Counted from the stretch's first letter, positions 9,561 to 18,111 are shown. The stretch: DNA of 64,000 nucleotides from Candidatus Adamsella avium (GCA_904420445.1 CAJFVJ010000003.1:677998-741997); one strand, 5' to 3'. Program-made: numbers and translations. The notes: generated by a model from the letters alone, not told the origin.

Positions 9561-10490
9561 ATGAATGCAGAGTTAGAAAAAGTTATAGAAGAGCTTAAAA
9601 AAAACCCGAAAGACCATGACCTGAGAAGGAAAATGGCTTTTCTTCTGCATGACGGAGGATATGAAAAAGAAGCATTGGAACAGCTGAAATATCTTTCAAC
9701 CATCTATGAAAATGATGAAGAAATCTGTTTCCGACTCGGAGTATTATACGAAAAATTCAGACAGCTCAATGAGGCTATAGCAAGTTATGAAAAGGCTGTT
9801 GAACTTAACCCGAAAAATCCTGACTACACATACAACCTCGCATACTGCTATGATATTTCTGATCTGACAGATAAGGCTATGGAATATTATCAAAAGACTC
9901 TTGTCCTTGACCCGAATGACTCAAATGCTTATTTCAATCTTGCATTGCAATACATCAAAAAGAATGAAGCTGAGGAGGCTGAAAAAAATCTGCTCAAAAC
10001 AATCGGTTTGAATCCCAAAGACCCGTATGCACATTTTTATCTCGCTTATGAATATCAAAAAAGAGGTTTGATTGATAAAGCCATAGAACATTATAATAAA
10101 GTTATCGAAGTATGCCCTGATTATAGCTGGGCGTATTATAACCTCGGATATATTTATTTCAAAAAAGGCGATAAATCAAAAGCAAAAAAATTCATAGAGC
10201 AAACCCTCATCCTCAACCCGAAAGATGTTGATGCAGCCAAAACACTTGCCATGATAGAAATTTCCGAGGGAAAACTAAACGATGCTTATAACACTATCAA
10301 AAATGCAATATCATTCAACAAAGAAAACGGCGACCTGTATTTCAACCTTGCTCAAATACACAAAAAACTCGGAAACGAAGAGAAGATGATTTCATGTTTG
10401 AAATATGCAATCAAATACAGAGAGAATTTAACTTATTCTATTGATATAATAAAAGAAGAGCTGAAAAATTTTCAAAACAGAGGAAAATAA
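9561..10490 (+). CDS. Tetratricopeptide-repeat protein
   Basis: This 309-residue protein is built of about eight TPR units from residue 15 to 290, with the usual alternation of aromatic and small residues, for example AIASYEKAVELNPKN, AMEYYQKTLVLDPND and AIEHYNKVIEVCPDY. TPR arrays are scaffolds for protein-protein contact; the partner is unknown. It has no signal peptide or membrane segment, so it is likely cytoplasmic. No Shine-Dalgarno sequence precedes the ATG, and a perfect -10 box sits just eight bases upstream. The next gene starts two bases after its stop, forming a pair. Confidence 0.88.
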   Translation: MNAELEKVIEELKKNPKDHDLRRKMAFLLHDGGYEKEALEQLKYLSTIYENDEEICFRLGVLYEKFRQLNEAIASYEKAVELNPKNPDYTYNLAYCYDISDLTDKAMEYYQKTLVLDPNDSNAYFNLALQYIKKNEAEEAEKNLLKTIGLNPKDPYAHFYLAYEYQKRGLIDKAIEHYNKVIEVCPDYSWAYYNLGYIYFKKGDKSKAKKFIEQTLILNPKDVDAAKTLAMIEISEGKLNDAYNTIKNAISFNKENGDLYFNLAQIHKKLGNEEKMISCLKYAIKYRENLTYSIDIIKEELKNFQNRGK

Positions 10491-10491
10491 A

Positions 10492-10704
10492 TTGTACTGC
10501 GACAAAGGAAAAGTTTATATAGAAGAAGATGATCAATGCATCGACTGCGAAAATTTCACAAAACATGTCGACTGCCCTCTTATTCAAGCGCTTGCTCTAG
10601 GATATGTCTATATGGATGATATTCTGAATGTCACAAACTGCAACTTTTACAAACACCATGAAAGACATCTCAAGCTCGTAAAAGACTTGAAAAAAGCTGA
10701 TTAA
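10492..10704 (+). CDS. Cys-rich small protein (70 aa), TTG start
   Basis: The frame begins with TTG directly after the TPR stop codon, behind a good AGAGG site. The product contains Cys3, a CxxC at 17 and 20, Cys29 and Cys50, consistent with a small metal-binding fold. It ends in a basic His/Lys-rich helix. The family is not recognised. Coupling to the TPR gene suggests a shared role. Its stop overlaps the convergent gene at 10701 by four bases. Confidence 0.65.
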   Translation: MYCDKGKVYIEEDDQCIDCENFTKHVDCPLIQALALGYVYMDDILNVTNCNFYKHHERHLKLVKDLKKAD

Positions 10705-11135
10705 TCATCGTAGTATTCATCAACTGATTGAGAGAGCTCTTGAACATATTTTTCAAGCTCATCTATATCAGGTTTTTTCAGATAGTCCATAATTTCCTTT
10801 TTTGTGCCGTATAAAATATGGTTTGAAACAAGACGGCTTGTTCCGTTTCGTCTTACCCCAAGATTGAGAATACGTCCGTCTTTTGGATTTGAGGCATCAT
10901 AATCTATTTTCAAAGAAGCTTCGTTTCTTGTTTGAGGAATGTCAAAAGCAATGGATAAGGGTTTGAACTTTCCGTTTTCAGGAACTTCCCGTTCTCGTTC
11001 CAACAATCTGTTGCAACATTTATCCAAAAACTGATGAGTGTTGAGAGCTGATTCATCCATATCTTGAGTTGATTTGCTTCTTGTCGTGTTTGAACAAAAA
11101 TTTGTATAAAGAGAAAAGTTATTGTTTATATTCAT
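10701..11135 (-). CDS. Hypothetical protein downstream of RelA/SpoT-type toxin gene; immunity candidate
   Basis: A 144-residue acidic protein with no signal peptide, membrane helix or recognised domain. The N-terminal 25 residues are Asn/Ser/Thr-rich; the C-terminal 45 are strongly acidic and helical. It begins 75 bases downstream of the RelA/SpoT-like toxin candidate on the same strand. In polymorphic-toxin loci that is the usual place for the immunity gene. That role is inferred from position and size alone. GGTGAT precedes the ATG, and a TTGACA hexamer (11174-11179) in the spacer hints at an independent promoter. It could instead be an unrelated lineage-specific protein. Confidence 0.55.
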   Translation of the reverse strand: MNINNNFSLYTNFCSNTTRSKSTQDMDESALNTHQFLDKCCNRLLEREREVPENGKFKPLSIAFDIPQTRNEASLKIDYDASNPKDGRILNLGVRRNGTSRLVSNHILYGTKKEIMDYLKKPDIDELEKYVQELSQSVDEYYDD

Positions 11136-11210
11136 CTTAAATCACCATTAATTGTTATATTTTATATAAAAATTGTCAAGAAAAAAATTGCCATAAAATA
11201 TACAACAAGC

Positions 11211-13589
11211 TTAATGTAATTTTATAAGTCCTTCAAAAGTCAGTTTATCTACTATTTCTTGAGGAATATATTCGCTAACTCCACCAGCCTCGGTTTGCAG
11301 TCGATAAGTAAGATGGGGTGTTTGAGAAGATATTCCTAGTTCGTTGAGTCTCAGCCATCTATAAGTATCCGTAAGATATTCATTATATGCATCAAAACTT
11401 TTTTCATCCATCTTCTTTATGGCATCCATTATGTCTTTATATTTAGCATAATCTTTATGGTCAGGCGTAATCTTGCCCTGTCTTATGTCATATGGAATGT
11501 GCTCTACTTCGGCAAATTCATGCACCATTGTTCCTCTGACCTGCAGCTCGCCGTTTCCTGTTGTTCCGTCTGCAAAAGTATGTTCAACATTCATCTGAGA
11601 AGATGTATACCCTGAAGCTTTTATTGCGCCATCATCAGTTGCCTTCTCAAAGATAGTTCCTTTTGCTCCGAATTTTTCACCTGACTCTTCTGTTGCTTGA
11701 GTGACAAGCTTCAAAGGACTGCCTGTTTTTTCTTTATATATCCGTGCTATTTCATCTATCTGAGCCCTTGTGAAATATGAAGAATACTCATCTCCGTAGT
11801 TATTCAGCTCGGTAATTTTTATCTTTTTATTATTTTGTATAGCATCAATCAATGCATCAAAAACTTCTTTGTTTTGAGCTTCTTTCAGAGGGTCAAGTAT
11901 ATTAGAAATATTGTGCTCTATCGTAGCTGAGAGTTCAGGAGAGAGATTTGAGCCTCCTTCAAAATAGTTTTGTATATCAGCATAAGTAATACCCGCTTTT
12001 TTGAAAACATCATTGTGCTCAATAATATCTTCAACTATTGCTTTTGTTTCATCCGGATTAAGATTTTTCATCCTGATTCTTGTACCATAGGCATCTCCTA
12101 TGGCTTTACTGCAATCAGCAATATCAGTTGTTTCTAATTTGCCTTTTACAAATTTCGATTTCAATTTTGATTTTATTGAACTTTCACCTTTTGAACGGGC
12201 GCCAACTCTATGTGTTTTAGCCTCATCGGCAAAAGCTACAGAATCTTTTGAACCGAACACTTCTTCTATCTGTTTCTGAGCCTCGCTGACTTTACCAGAA
12301 TATTCTTTTGCCAAAGACTCTGCCCGGTTATCCAGCACTTTATTGGTTTCAGCATCAAGGTATATCTCTCTTTTCAATGAGCCGTCATCATTATAACTAA
12401 ATTTCCTTGCCGAACCGTTTGCATAATCAATGCTGTCAACTTTTCCGTTACCTTTATGAGTATGGGTTTCAAGAATGCGTCCTTGCGCATCATTTATGGT
12501 ATCAAGACGTCCGTTTCCGTCATAGTTTTTGACAACAGCAACTTTTCCGTCTTTTGAAATTGTACTTCTCTTTACCTTACCGTTAGGATAATATTCTATA
12601 TCTGCATAAGAGCCGTCCTTCAGCTCTTTATGAAGAAAACTCTTATCTTCTAAACCAGGAACTTCTGTTTGCTCTAGAGCATTTGATTCTTGATATGTTT
12701 TTGCAGACTTATTTGCAGGAATTACTTCTATTCCGTCTTTTCTAAATTTTACTCCATAGGTAACACCGCCAAGAGCTCCACCCATTACAGCTCCGCCGAC
12801 AGCGCCAGACACTGCCGATGAAGCAAGTCCTGCGGCACTAAACTCTTTGTCTTCTTCAAAGGCACATTCAATTGCATAATCCGCCGAATTCGATACGGCA
12901 CCGTCTATTGCCCCTGCTTTTGCTCCTGTTATAACTCCCTGTTTTACGGCTTCTTTTGTTGAAGAGGCAACAATAGTGCCTGCGTTTGTAACACCGCCAA
13001 AAGTGACGACAGACAGCACACCGTTAACAGCACCTGATGCGGCATCTTTGAGCCCGTCTTTCAGCGAGTAATCGCCTTCTATATTGTTGGTGGCTTTTTC
13101 TCCGCCCTCTATGCCGACTTTGACAGCAGCGCCGACTCCGGCTGCAGCCAAAAAGCCTAGCCCGCCGGTTGCCACGCCGACCGCTGCAACAGTTATGCCC
13201 GATGCAATATTTGCAACAAGACTCACCATGGAATCCTGTTTCGTTCTGTATTTTTCTATAGCTTCCTCTGCTTCTGAAAGACTTATTTCTCCTTTTTCTG
13301 CTTTTTCTATAGTTTCTTCTATAGCGTCAGAACCATTTTTATGCCCGAAAAAATTTTTGATGCCATCCCAGGCTTTTCCGAAAAAACCCTGTTCTTTTTT
13401 GGCATTTTCAAATTCTTCTCTTAAGGTTTCAACAGATGAAGCTTCATCTGTATAACCAAACGTTTCTGTATTCTCAAATACAGATATATCTTCGTTTGAA
13501 CTTTCACCTTTTCCTTGTATGCTATTTGAAGAAAAAGCTGTTTGCTTAAGTTCATAGTCTGAAGAATTTAGTGATAGATAGTTGGACAT
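11211..13589 (-). CDS. Polymorphic-toxin-like protein with C-terminal RelA/SpoT-type synthetase domain
   Basis: A 792-residue multidomain protein. Residues 50-120 are helical. Residues 120-290 are Gly/Ala-rich amphipathic segments like the pretoxin regions of secreted toxins. Residues 320-420 hold YD-type repeats (YYPNGKVK, YDGNGRLD, YNDDGSLK). The C-terminal third matches the (p)ppGpp synthetase pattern in order: SIKSKL (471-476), GDAYGTRI with the metal-binding Asp499 and Arg504, SGYTS with the purine-stacking Tyr661, NGELQVRG with catalytic Glu681, Gln683 and Arg685, then HEFAEVEH (690-697). About 118 extra residues separate Asp499 and Tyr661 compared with RelA. No hydrolase domain and no signal peptide is seen. 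The product would be an alarmone-synthesising toxin or a surface-linked effector; activity is inferred. Confidence 0.75.
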   Translation of the reverse strand: MSNYLSLNSSDYELKQTAFSSNSIQGKGESSNEDISVFENTETFGYTDEASSVETLREEFENAKKEQGFFGKAWDGIKNFFGHKNGSDAIEETIEKAEKGEISLSEAEEAIEKYRTKQDSMVSLVANIASGITVAAVGVATGGLGFLAAAGVGAAVKVGIEGGEKATNNIEGDYSLKDGLKDAASGAVNGVLSVVTFGGVTNAGTIVASSTKEAVKQGVITGAKAGAIDGAVSNSADYAIECAFEEDKEFSAAGLASSAVSGAVGGAVMGGALGGVTYGVKFRKDGIEVIPANKSAKTYQESNALEQTEVPGLEDKSFLHKELKDGSYADIEYYPNGKVKRSTISKDGKVAVVKNYDGNGRLDTINDAQGRILETHTHKGNGKVDSIDYANGSARKFSYNDDGSLKREIYLDAETNKVLDNRAESLAKEYSGKVSEAQKQIEEVFGSKDSVAFADEAKTHRVGARSKGESSIKSKLKSKFVKGKLETTDIADCSKAIGDAYGTRIRMKNLNPDETKAIVEDIIEHNDVFKKAGITYADIQNYFEGGSNLSPELSATIEHNISNILDPLKEAQNKEVFDALIDAIQNNKKIKITELNNYGDEYSSYFTRAQIDEIARIYKEKTGSPLKLVTQATEESGEKFGAKGTIFEKATDDGAIKASGYTSSQMNVEHTFADGTTGNGELQVRGTMVHEFAEVEHIPYDIRQGKITPDHKDYAKYKDIMDAIKKMDEKSFDAYNEYLTDTYRWLRLNELGISSQTPHLTYRLQTEAGGVSEYIPQEIVDKLTFEGLIKLH

Positions 13590-13594
13590 AAAAA

Positions 13595-13638
13595 TTTCTC
13601 TCTATATATTTTATATATATAAAGTATATAGAGAGAAA
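13595..13638 (-). promoter_or_regulatory. Hairpin overlapping the ribosome-binding region of the toxin-like gene
   Basis: A 14-base inverted repeat (13595-13608 with 13625-13638) lies just before the ATG at 13589. The only purine-rich ribosome-binding candidate, AGAGAGAAA, is the 3' arm of the stem in the mRNA, so translation may be damped when the hairpin forms. It could also act as a weak terminator. Confidence 0.5.
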
Positions 13639-13672
13639 TAAATTGCCTTAAATTTTTTATTTTGTATGTATA

Positions 13673-14464
13673 TTATCGTCTATTATTAAGATTTATAAAT
13701 GGAATACTATCCCCCATCATATATTGAGGAAGAATACCGTTCCATTTTTGAACAGCTTCATATTCAACGAGAGCTTTATTTTTTGAAAGTGCATTTGCTC
13801 TTATAGCCATAGATTTTGCTTCCGCTTCTGCCGTAATAATTTGTTGTTTTGCTTCTTCTTCAATTTGAACAGTTTTGTTTTTTGCTTTCAGAGCGTCCTG
13901 TTCTGCTGTAACCTTAGCTTCAATAGCTCTTTCAAATACATCCGAATAATCGATTGCCACCATCTGAAAATCAGTAATATTTATATAGTTCCTATCGAGA
14001 TGTGTTTGTAGTTTGGAGAGAATTTCTCTGGTTGCTTTTTCTCTGTTGGCAACGAGGTCTTGAGCGTTCCATTTTCCTATTACATCTTTCAAAGTCCCTT
14101 CGACAACAGGAAGAAGAATTTTTTCACGGTAGTCCGTTCCGACTTCTCTATACATTTTATGAGCGTTCTCAGGCTGCAAGTTGTAGTTGATAACATAAGA
14201 GATGACTGCCTGTTGGATGTCTTTTGTGTAAACAGGCGTCTGCATAGTATCTTTTTGTGTTTTTACATCCATTGTTTTGATGTGAGAGATGAAGGGTGTA
14301 ATCAGGTGAATCCCCTCAGTATAACTTTCAGGAGAAACTTTGCCGAGAGTAACTTTGACACCTCTTTCTCCGACACCGACCATTGCTATAGGGTTGCATA
14401 ACAAAAGGAATATAATTACTCCGAAAATTGTCATAATCGTTGCAATATTTTTTGTATTATTCAT
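13673..14464 (-). CDS. SPFH/prohibitin-family membrane protein
   Basis: The 263-residue protein has an N-terminal transmembrane anchor (about residues 8-28) and then the SPFH domain, with the diagnostic VGVGERGVKVTLGKV, the VYTKD segment and the DFQMVAIDYSDVFERAIEAKVTAEQDA region. A coiled-coil tail rich in Ala, Glu and Lys follows. Prohibitin/HflC-like proteins form ring or cage scaffolds in the membrane and often control FtsH-type proteases. No ftsH or hflK is adjacent. It follows a small membrane-protein gene 30 bases upstream, probably in the same transcript. Confidence 0.9.
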   Translation of the reverse strand: MNNTKNIATIMTIFGVIIFLLLCNPIAMVGVGERGVKVTLGKVSPESYTEGIHLITPFISHIKTMDVKTQKDTMQTPVYTKDIQQAVISYVINYNLQPENAHKMYREVGTDYREKILLPVVEGTLKDVIGKWNAQDLVANREKATREILSKLQTHLDRNYINITDFQMVAIDYSDVFERAIEAKVTAEQDALKAKNKTVQIEEEAKQQIITAEAEAKSMAIRANALSKNKALVEYEAVQKWNGILPQYMMGDSIPFINLNNRR

Positions 14465-14494
14465 AAAAATCTACCCTTTCTTTTTATCATTTTA

Positions 14495-14686
14495 CTAATT
14501 AAGCGCAAATATTGATAAGACAATGTAAACAGCGATAACAACAGCAAAAAATACGGCAAACCATTTAAATATCAATTTCCCGTATTTTCCGTAAATATCA
14601 ATATTAAGAACGGCACCGGCGATAACCAGAATAAGATTTACTGCAAGAACAAATGCAAGAATAATCATTATCAGCCGGATTGCCAT
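14495..14686 (-). CDS. Small two-helix membrane protein (63 aa)
   Basis: The product is almost wholly hydrophobic with two predicted membrane helices (residues 3-27 and 38-61) joined by a short loop containing IYGKYGK. It directly precedes the prohibitin-like gene and may be an accessory subunit of that membrane scaffold. No family is recognised. Confidence 0.6.
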   Translation of the reverse strand: MAIRLIMIILAFVLAVNLILVIAGAVLNIDIYGKYGKLIFKWFAVFFAVVIAVYIVLSIFALN

Positions 14687-14772
14687 GTTGAATACCTTTA
14701 TTTATTTTTTAATATCAAAATAATATCATGTTTCGGAAAAATTCTTATCATCTGTTTTTTGGACTTTTTGAA

Positions 14773-14802
14773 ACAAAAAAGCGGGCTTATTGCCCGCTTT
14801 TG
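14773..14802 (-). terminator. Terminator of the tuf-S10-spc operon
   Basis: AAAAGCGGGC/GCCCGCTTTT around a TTATT loop, with flanking A/T runs, lies 19 bases after the rplR stop. It closes the ribosomal-protein operon at an unusual place, before rpsE. Confidence 0.92.
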
Positions 14803-14820
14803 ATTTGATTTTTTTATTTT

Positions 14821-15186
14821 CTACAGATAAATACCAGCTTCACGAACTGCATCAGCGAGGGCAGCGATTTTTCCGTGATAAACAAATCCGCCTCTGTCAA
14901 AAACGACACATTCGATTTTTGCTTTTTTAAGTTTTGAAGCAATCAAAGCGCCTACTTTTTTTGCAGCGTCAATGTTGTTAGATTTTACTTCTTCTTTCAG
15001 CTCCGGAGATAGTGTAGAAGCTGAAGCGAGAGTAACTCTTTTTTCATCATCAATAGCCTGAACATAAATATGTTTTCCGCTTTTGAAAACTGCAAGTCTC
15101 GGACGATCAGCGCATCCGAAAACATTTTTTCTGATACTTCTGTGTTTTTTCTGTATATGTGCTTTTTTGTTTCTTGTTTTAATCAT
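14821..15186 (-). CDS. rplR: Ribosomal protein L18
   Basis: L18 binds 5S rRNA together with L5 in the central protuberance of the 50S subunit. The sequence shows RPRLAVFKSGKHIYVQAIDD and the C-terminal FDRGGFVYHGKIAALADAVREAG signature. I place the start at ATG 15186 (121 residues), because AGGTG lies about seven bases upstream; a GTG three codons earlier sits inside that ribosome-binding site. It is the last gene of the operon. rpsE, rpmD, rplO and secY, which normally follow, are absent here. Confidence 0.96.
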   Translation of the reverse strand: MIKTRNKKAHIQKKHRSIRKNVFGCADRPRLAVFKSGKHIYVQAIDDEKRVTLASASTLSPELKEEVKSNNIDAAKKVGALIASKLKKAKIECVVFDRGGFVYHGKIAALADAVREAGIYL

Positions 15187-15271
15187 TTTTTTCACCTAAG
15201 CCTTTTCATTTAACGATAATTTTTATAAAATGATGACTTTAATATGGGCTACTCATTTTATAAGTTACTTA

Positions 15272-15826
15272 CTATTTTTTACCTTTAGCGCCTTTACCAG
15301 ATTTACCGGCTTTTCTTCTGATATATTCGCCTTCATATCTGATACCCTTGCCTTTGTAAACTTCAGGAGGACGTTTGTCTCTGATTTCAGCGGCAACATC
15401 GCCTACTGTTTGTTTGTTTGAACCCTTAACGGTAATTTTTGTGTTACCTTCGACAGAAATTTCTATACCTTTAGGAGGTTCAATTTTTACCGGGTGAGAG
15501 TAACCGAGTTGCAAGTTCAGGTTGTTTCCTTCTTTAGCTGCTCTATAACCGACACCTTGTATTTCGAGTTTTTTAGTGAAGCCTTCTTTAACACCGACTA
15601 CGGCGTTGTGAACGAGAGCTCTGCTCAAACCGTGCAATGCTCTAATTTTGCGGTCATCACTTGATCTTCTCAGAACAACATGGTTATCTTCGACAGCAAC
15701 TGAGATTTCAGGAACAACAGTTACAACTTCTGTTCCGAGAGGTCCTTTTGCTGTGACCACATTGTTTTCGATTTTTATTTCAACACCGGAGGGAATTTCT
15801 ACCGGCAATTTACCAATTCTGGACAT
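15272..15826 (-). CDS. rplF: Ribosomal protein L6
   Basis: L6 lies near the factor-binding site of the 50S subunit. The 184-residue product begins [12 protein letters not shown], the near-universal L6 N-terminus, and contains the C-terminal [21 protein letters not shown] signature. ATG 15826 is chosen over the upstream TTG because GGAG lies nine bases before it and the homologous start is conserved. It ends with a basic Gly/Lys-rich tail. An 85-base spacer separates it from rplR, longer than most gaps in this operon. Confidence 0.97.
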   Translation of the reverse strand: MSRIGKLPVEIPSGVEIKIENNVVTAKGPLGTEVVTVVPEISVAVEDNHVVLRRSSDDRKIRALHGLSRALVHNAVVGVKEGFTKKLEIQGVGYRAAKEGNNLNLQLGYSHPVKIEPPKGIEISVEGNTKITVKGSNKQTVGDVAAEIRDKRPPEVYKGKGIRYEGEYIRRKAGKSGKGAKGKK

Positions 15827-15860
15827 TTCAAGTGTCTCCAAGTTTTTCTTTATCTACCAA

Positions 15861-16256
15861 CTACCATACGTAGCAAAGAATTTCGCCGCCGACTTTTTCT
15901 TTTCTGGCTTTTCTGTCAGTCAACAAGCCTTTGCTAGTGCTAACTATAGCAATTCCCATTCCATCATAAACTTTAGGAAGCTTTTTGGATTTGCAATAGT
16001 TTCTCAAACCGGGTCTGCTTACTCTTCTCAAGTTAGTAATAATCGGTTTGTCATTCTCATCATATTTCAATGTAACTTTCAAAGTGTTGAACTTGCCGTT
16101 TTCAACAACTTCGTAATCAGAGATGTAACCTTCATTCTTCAACAATTTTGCCAGAGCAATTTTCAATTTTGAAGACGGCATTTCAACATCAGCATGCTTA
16201 ACTAAGTTTGCATTTCTGATTCTGGTTAACATATCTGCTATCGGATCTGTATTCAT
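15861..16256 (-). CDS. rpsH: Ribosomal protein S8
   Basis: S8 binds 16S rRNA helix 21 and organises the platform of the 30S subunit; in other bacteria it represses the spc operon. The 131-residue sequence begins [14 protein letters not shown] and ends with the diagnostic [33 protein letters not shown]-type block, all intact. It lies between rpsN and rplF as in the classical order. Confidence 0.98.
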   Translation of the reverse strand: MNTDPIADMLTRIRNANLVKHADVEMPSSKLKIALAKLLKNEGYISDYEVVENGKFNTLKVTLKYDENDKPIITNLRRVSRPGLRNYCKSKKLPKVYDGMGIAIVSTSKGLLTDRKARKEKVGGEILCYVW

Positions 16257-16295
16257 GTATTTTTCCCCTTAGGAAATTTAACTAACTAACAATAA

Positions 16296-16502
16296 TTACC
16301 AGGATGATTTAGTTACACCCGGCAAAAGTCCTCTGTGAGCCATTTCTCTCAAATGGACTCTGCAAAGACCAAAATCCCTGTGGACTCCTCTTGGTCTGCC
16401 GCAGATGCTGCATCTGTTGTGAAGTCTTACTTTCGGGTATTTACCTTGAAGAGCGAGTTGTTCTCTCTTTTCTTCTTTTATTATCATTGCTTTTTTAGCC
16501 AA
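16296..16502 (-). CDS. rpsN: Ribosomal protein S14, short zinc-type variant (CCCH)
   Basis: At 68 residues this is the short, type-Z-like S14 rather than the about 100-residue form. The zinc motif begins normally, with CSIC at residues 31-34, and continues to LCRVH. The fourth position is His where type-Z S14 has Cys, giving CxxC-x12-CxxH. His is a feasible zinc ligand. The C-terminal [18 protein letters not shown] is canonical. The gene sits between rplE and rpsH in the standard order. Confidence 0.95.
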   Translation of the reverse strand: MAKKAMIIKEEKREQLALQGKYPKVRLHNRCSICGRPRGVHRDFGLCRVHLREMAHRGLLPGVTKSSW

Positions 16503-16525
16503 TGCTCTATCTCCTATAGATTAGC

Positions 16526-17080
16526 TTATTTCTTTTTGAAAGGCATACCGAGTTCGCTCAGTAATGCTTTTGCTTCTTCATCCGTTTGAGCTGTTGTGAT
16601 GATTGATATATTCATACCTTTTACCACATCAACTTCATCATATTCGATTTCCGGGAACAGGATTTGTTCTTTAATACCTAAAGAGTAGTTTCCTCTTCCA
16701 TCAAAACTTTTTGCGCTGATTCCTCTGAAGTCACGAATTCTCGGAAGAGTTACGCATATGAGTTTTTGCAAGAAATCATACATTTTTTGACCGCGGAGTG
16801 TAACCATACATCCAATCGGCATACCTGTTCTTACTTTGTAAGTAGATATTGATTTTTTTGCTTTTGTTACAACAGCTTTTTGACCTGCGATTTTGGTCAA
16901 ATCATTTACACCTGAGTCCAATAATTTGTGGTTTTGGACAGCTTCTCCAAGTCCCATGTTCAAAACGATTTTGACCAGCTTCGGTACTTGATGAGCGTTT
17001 GTGTAATTGAACTGTTTTGTCAAAGCAGGTACAACATCTTCGGTATATCTTTTTTTAAGATCTTTTGTGATTGTTGCCAT
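16526..17080 (-). CDS. rplE: Ribosomal protein L5
   Basis: L5 binds 5S rRNA and contacts the P-site tRNA and 30S head. The 184-residue length is standard. The signature [13 protein letters not shown], the [13 protein letters not shown] segment and the C-terminal [19 protein letters not shown] are all present. It lies directly after rplX, 11 bases away. Confidence 0.98.
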   Translation of the reverse strand: MATITKDLKKRYTEDVVPALTKQFNYTNAHQVPKLVKIVLNMGLGEAVQNHKLLDSGVNDLTKIAGQKAVVTKAKKSISTYKVRTGMPIGCMVTLRGQKMYDFLQKLICVTLPRIRDFRGISAKSFDGRGNYSLGIKEQILFPEIEYDEVDVVKGMNISIITTAQTDEEAKALLSELGMPFKKK

Positions 17081-17091
17081 TTTTGTTTTCC

Positions 17092-17442
17092 TTAAATATC
17101 GAGTTGTTCACCACATTTTTTACAAATACGTGTTTTTCGACCGTCTGCTAATGTTTCGTATTTGATCCTTGTCGGTTTTTCGCATTTCGGGCAGTAAAGC
17201 ATAACTTTTGATGAATAAAGCGGAGCTTCATATTTTACCAATCCGCCTTGAAGTCCGAGCATCGGATTTGGTTTTTGAGCTTTAGTTATTATATTTACGC
17301 CTTCTACAACGACTTTGTTCTCTTGAGGCAAAGATTTTTTGACATTAGCAACTTTTCCCTGATCTTTACCTGAGAGGACAACTACTCTGTCGCCTGTTTT
17401 AATATGCATTTTGTTGTTTCGTCTTGAATTGAATTTACTCAT
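17092..17442 (-). CDS. rplX: Ribosomal protein L24
   Basis: L24 starts 50S assembly. The KOW motif ([18 protein letters not shown]) begins at residue 13 and the second half carries CPKC and CKKC pairs, a zinc-ribbon-like extension seen in many bacterial L24 proteins. The 116-residue frame has an 11-residue N-terminal extension before the usual start. I keep it because AGGAGA is correctly placed for this ATG and overlaps the rplN stop codon. Confidence 0.96.
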   Translation of the reverse strand: MSKFNSRRNNKMHIKTGDRVVVLSGKDQGKVANVKKSLPQENKVVVEGVNIITKAQKPNPMLGLQGGLVKYEAPLYSSKVMLYCPKCEKPTRIKYETLADGRKTRICKKCGEQLDI

Positions 17443-17454
17443 TAATGACTTCTC

Positions 17455-17823
17455 CTAAATAACTTCTGGAGCTAGTGAAACTATTTTCATATAGTTCTTT
17501 TCTCTAAGTTCCCTTGCGACCGGACCGAATACACGGGTTCCGACCGGATTACCATCTTTGTTGATAATAACAGCAGCATTTTCGTCAAATCTTATGACGG
17601 TTCCATCTGGTCTTTTCATACTTGCTTTTGTACGAACAACAACTGCTTTCACAATATCAGACTTCTTGACAGGCATGTTCGGTACTGCGTCTTTGACGGC
17701 ACATACGATAACATCACCTATACCCGCATATTTTCTGCCTGAGCTGCCAAGAACTCTGATACAAAGAAGTTCTTTAGCCCCTGTGTTATCTGCCACTTTT
17801 AATCGTGTTTCTTGTTGTATCAT
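17455..17823 (-). CDS. rplN: Ribosomal protein L14
   Basis: L14 lies at the 30S-50S interface (bridge B8) and is the docking site of the silencing factor RsfS. The 122-residue sequence shows [29 protein letters not shown] and the C-terminal [27 protein letters not shown], all canonical. Its stop codon forms part of the ribosome-binding site of rplX. Confidence 0.98.
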   Translation of the reverse strand: MIQQETRLKVADNTGAKELLCIRVLGSSGRKYAGIGDVIVCAVKDAVPNMPVKKSDIVKAVVVRTKASMKRPDGTVIRFDENAAVIINKDGNPVGTRVFGPVARELREKNYMKIVSLAPEVI

Positions 17824-17851
17824 TGTTTTTGTATCCTTTTTTTTAGAAGAA

Positions 17852-18097
17852 CTATTTAGCTCTTTCTATTACTTCTGCTACTGTCCAGCGTTTTGTTTTG
17901 CTCACTGGTTTTGATTCGACGATTCTAACTGTATCGCCTTCATTGCATTCATTTTTTACATCACTGGCAACATAATTTTTTGTTTCTGTCATGATTTTTT
18001 TGTATTTAGGATGCGGTTCATAATCATTAACAGCTACAACAACTGTTTTTTCCATTTTATTACTGATTACCAGCCCTGTTTTTTCCTTCTTAGGCAT
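17852..18097 (-). CDS. rpsQ: Ribosomal protein S17
   Basis: S17 is a primary 16S rRNA-binding protein. The 81-residue OB-fold sequence contains the signatures [16 protein letters not shown] and [21 protein letters not shown]. It sits between rpmC and rplN in the usual order. Confidence 0.98.
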   Translation of the reverse strand: MPKKEKTGLVISNKMEKTVVVAVNDYEPHPKYKKIMTETKNYVASDVKNECNEGDTVRIVESKPVSKTKRWTVAEVIERAK

Positions 18098-18111
18098 TTT
18101 TTACCTCTTTT

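Noticed and set aside
13084-13455. Plus-strand 123-codon frame opposite the toxin candidate
   Set aside because: Antisense of the Gly/Ala-rich region, which leaves few stops on the other strand; no start signal.
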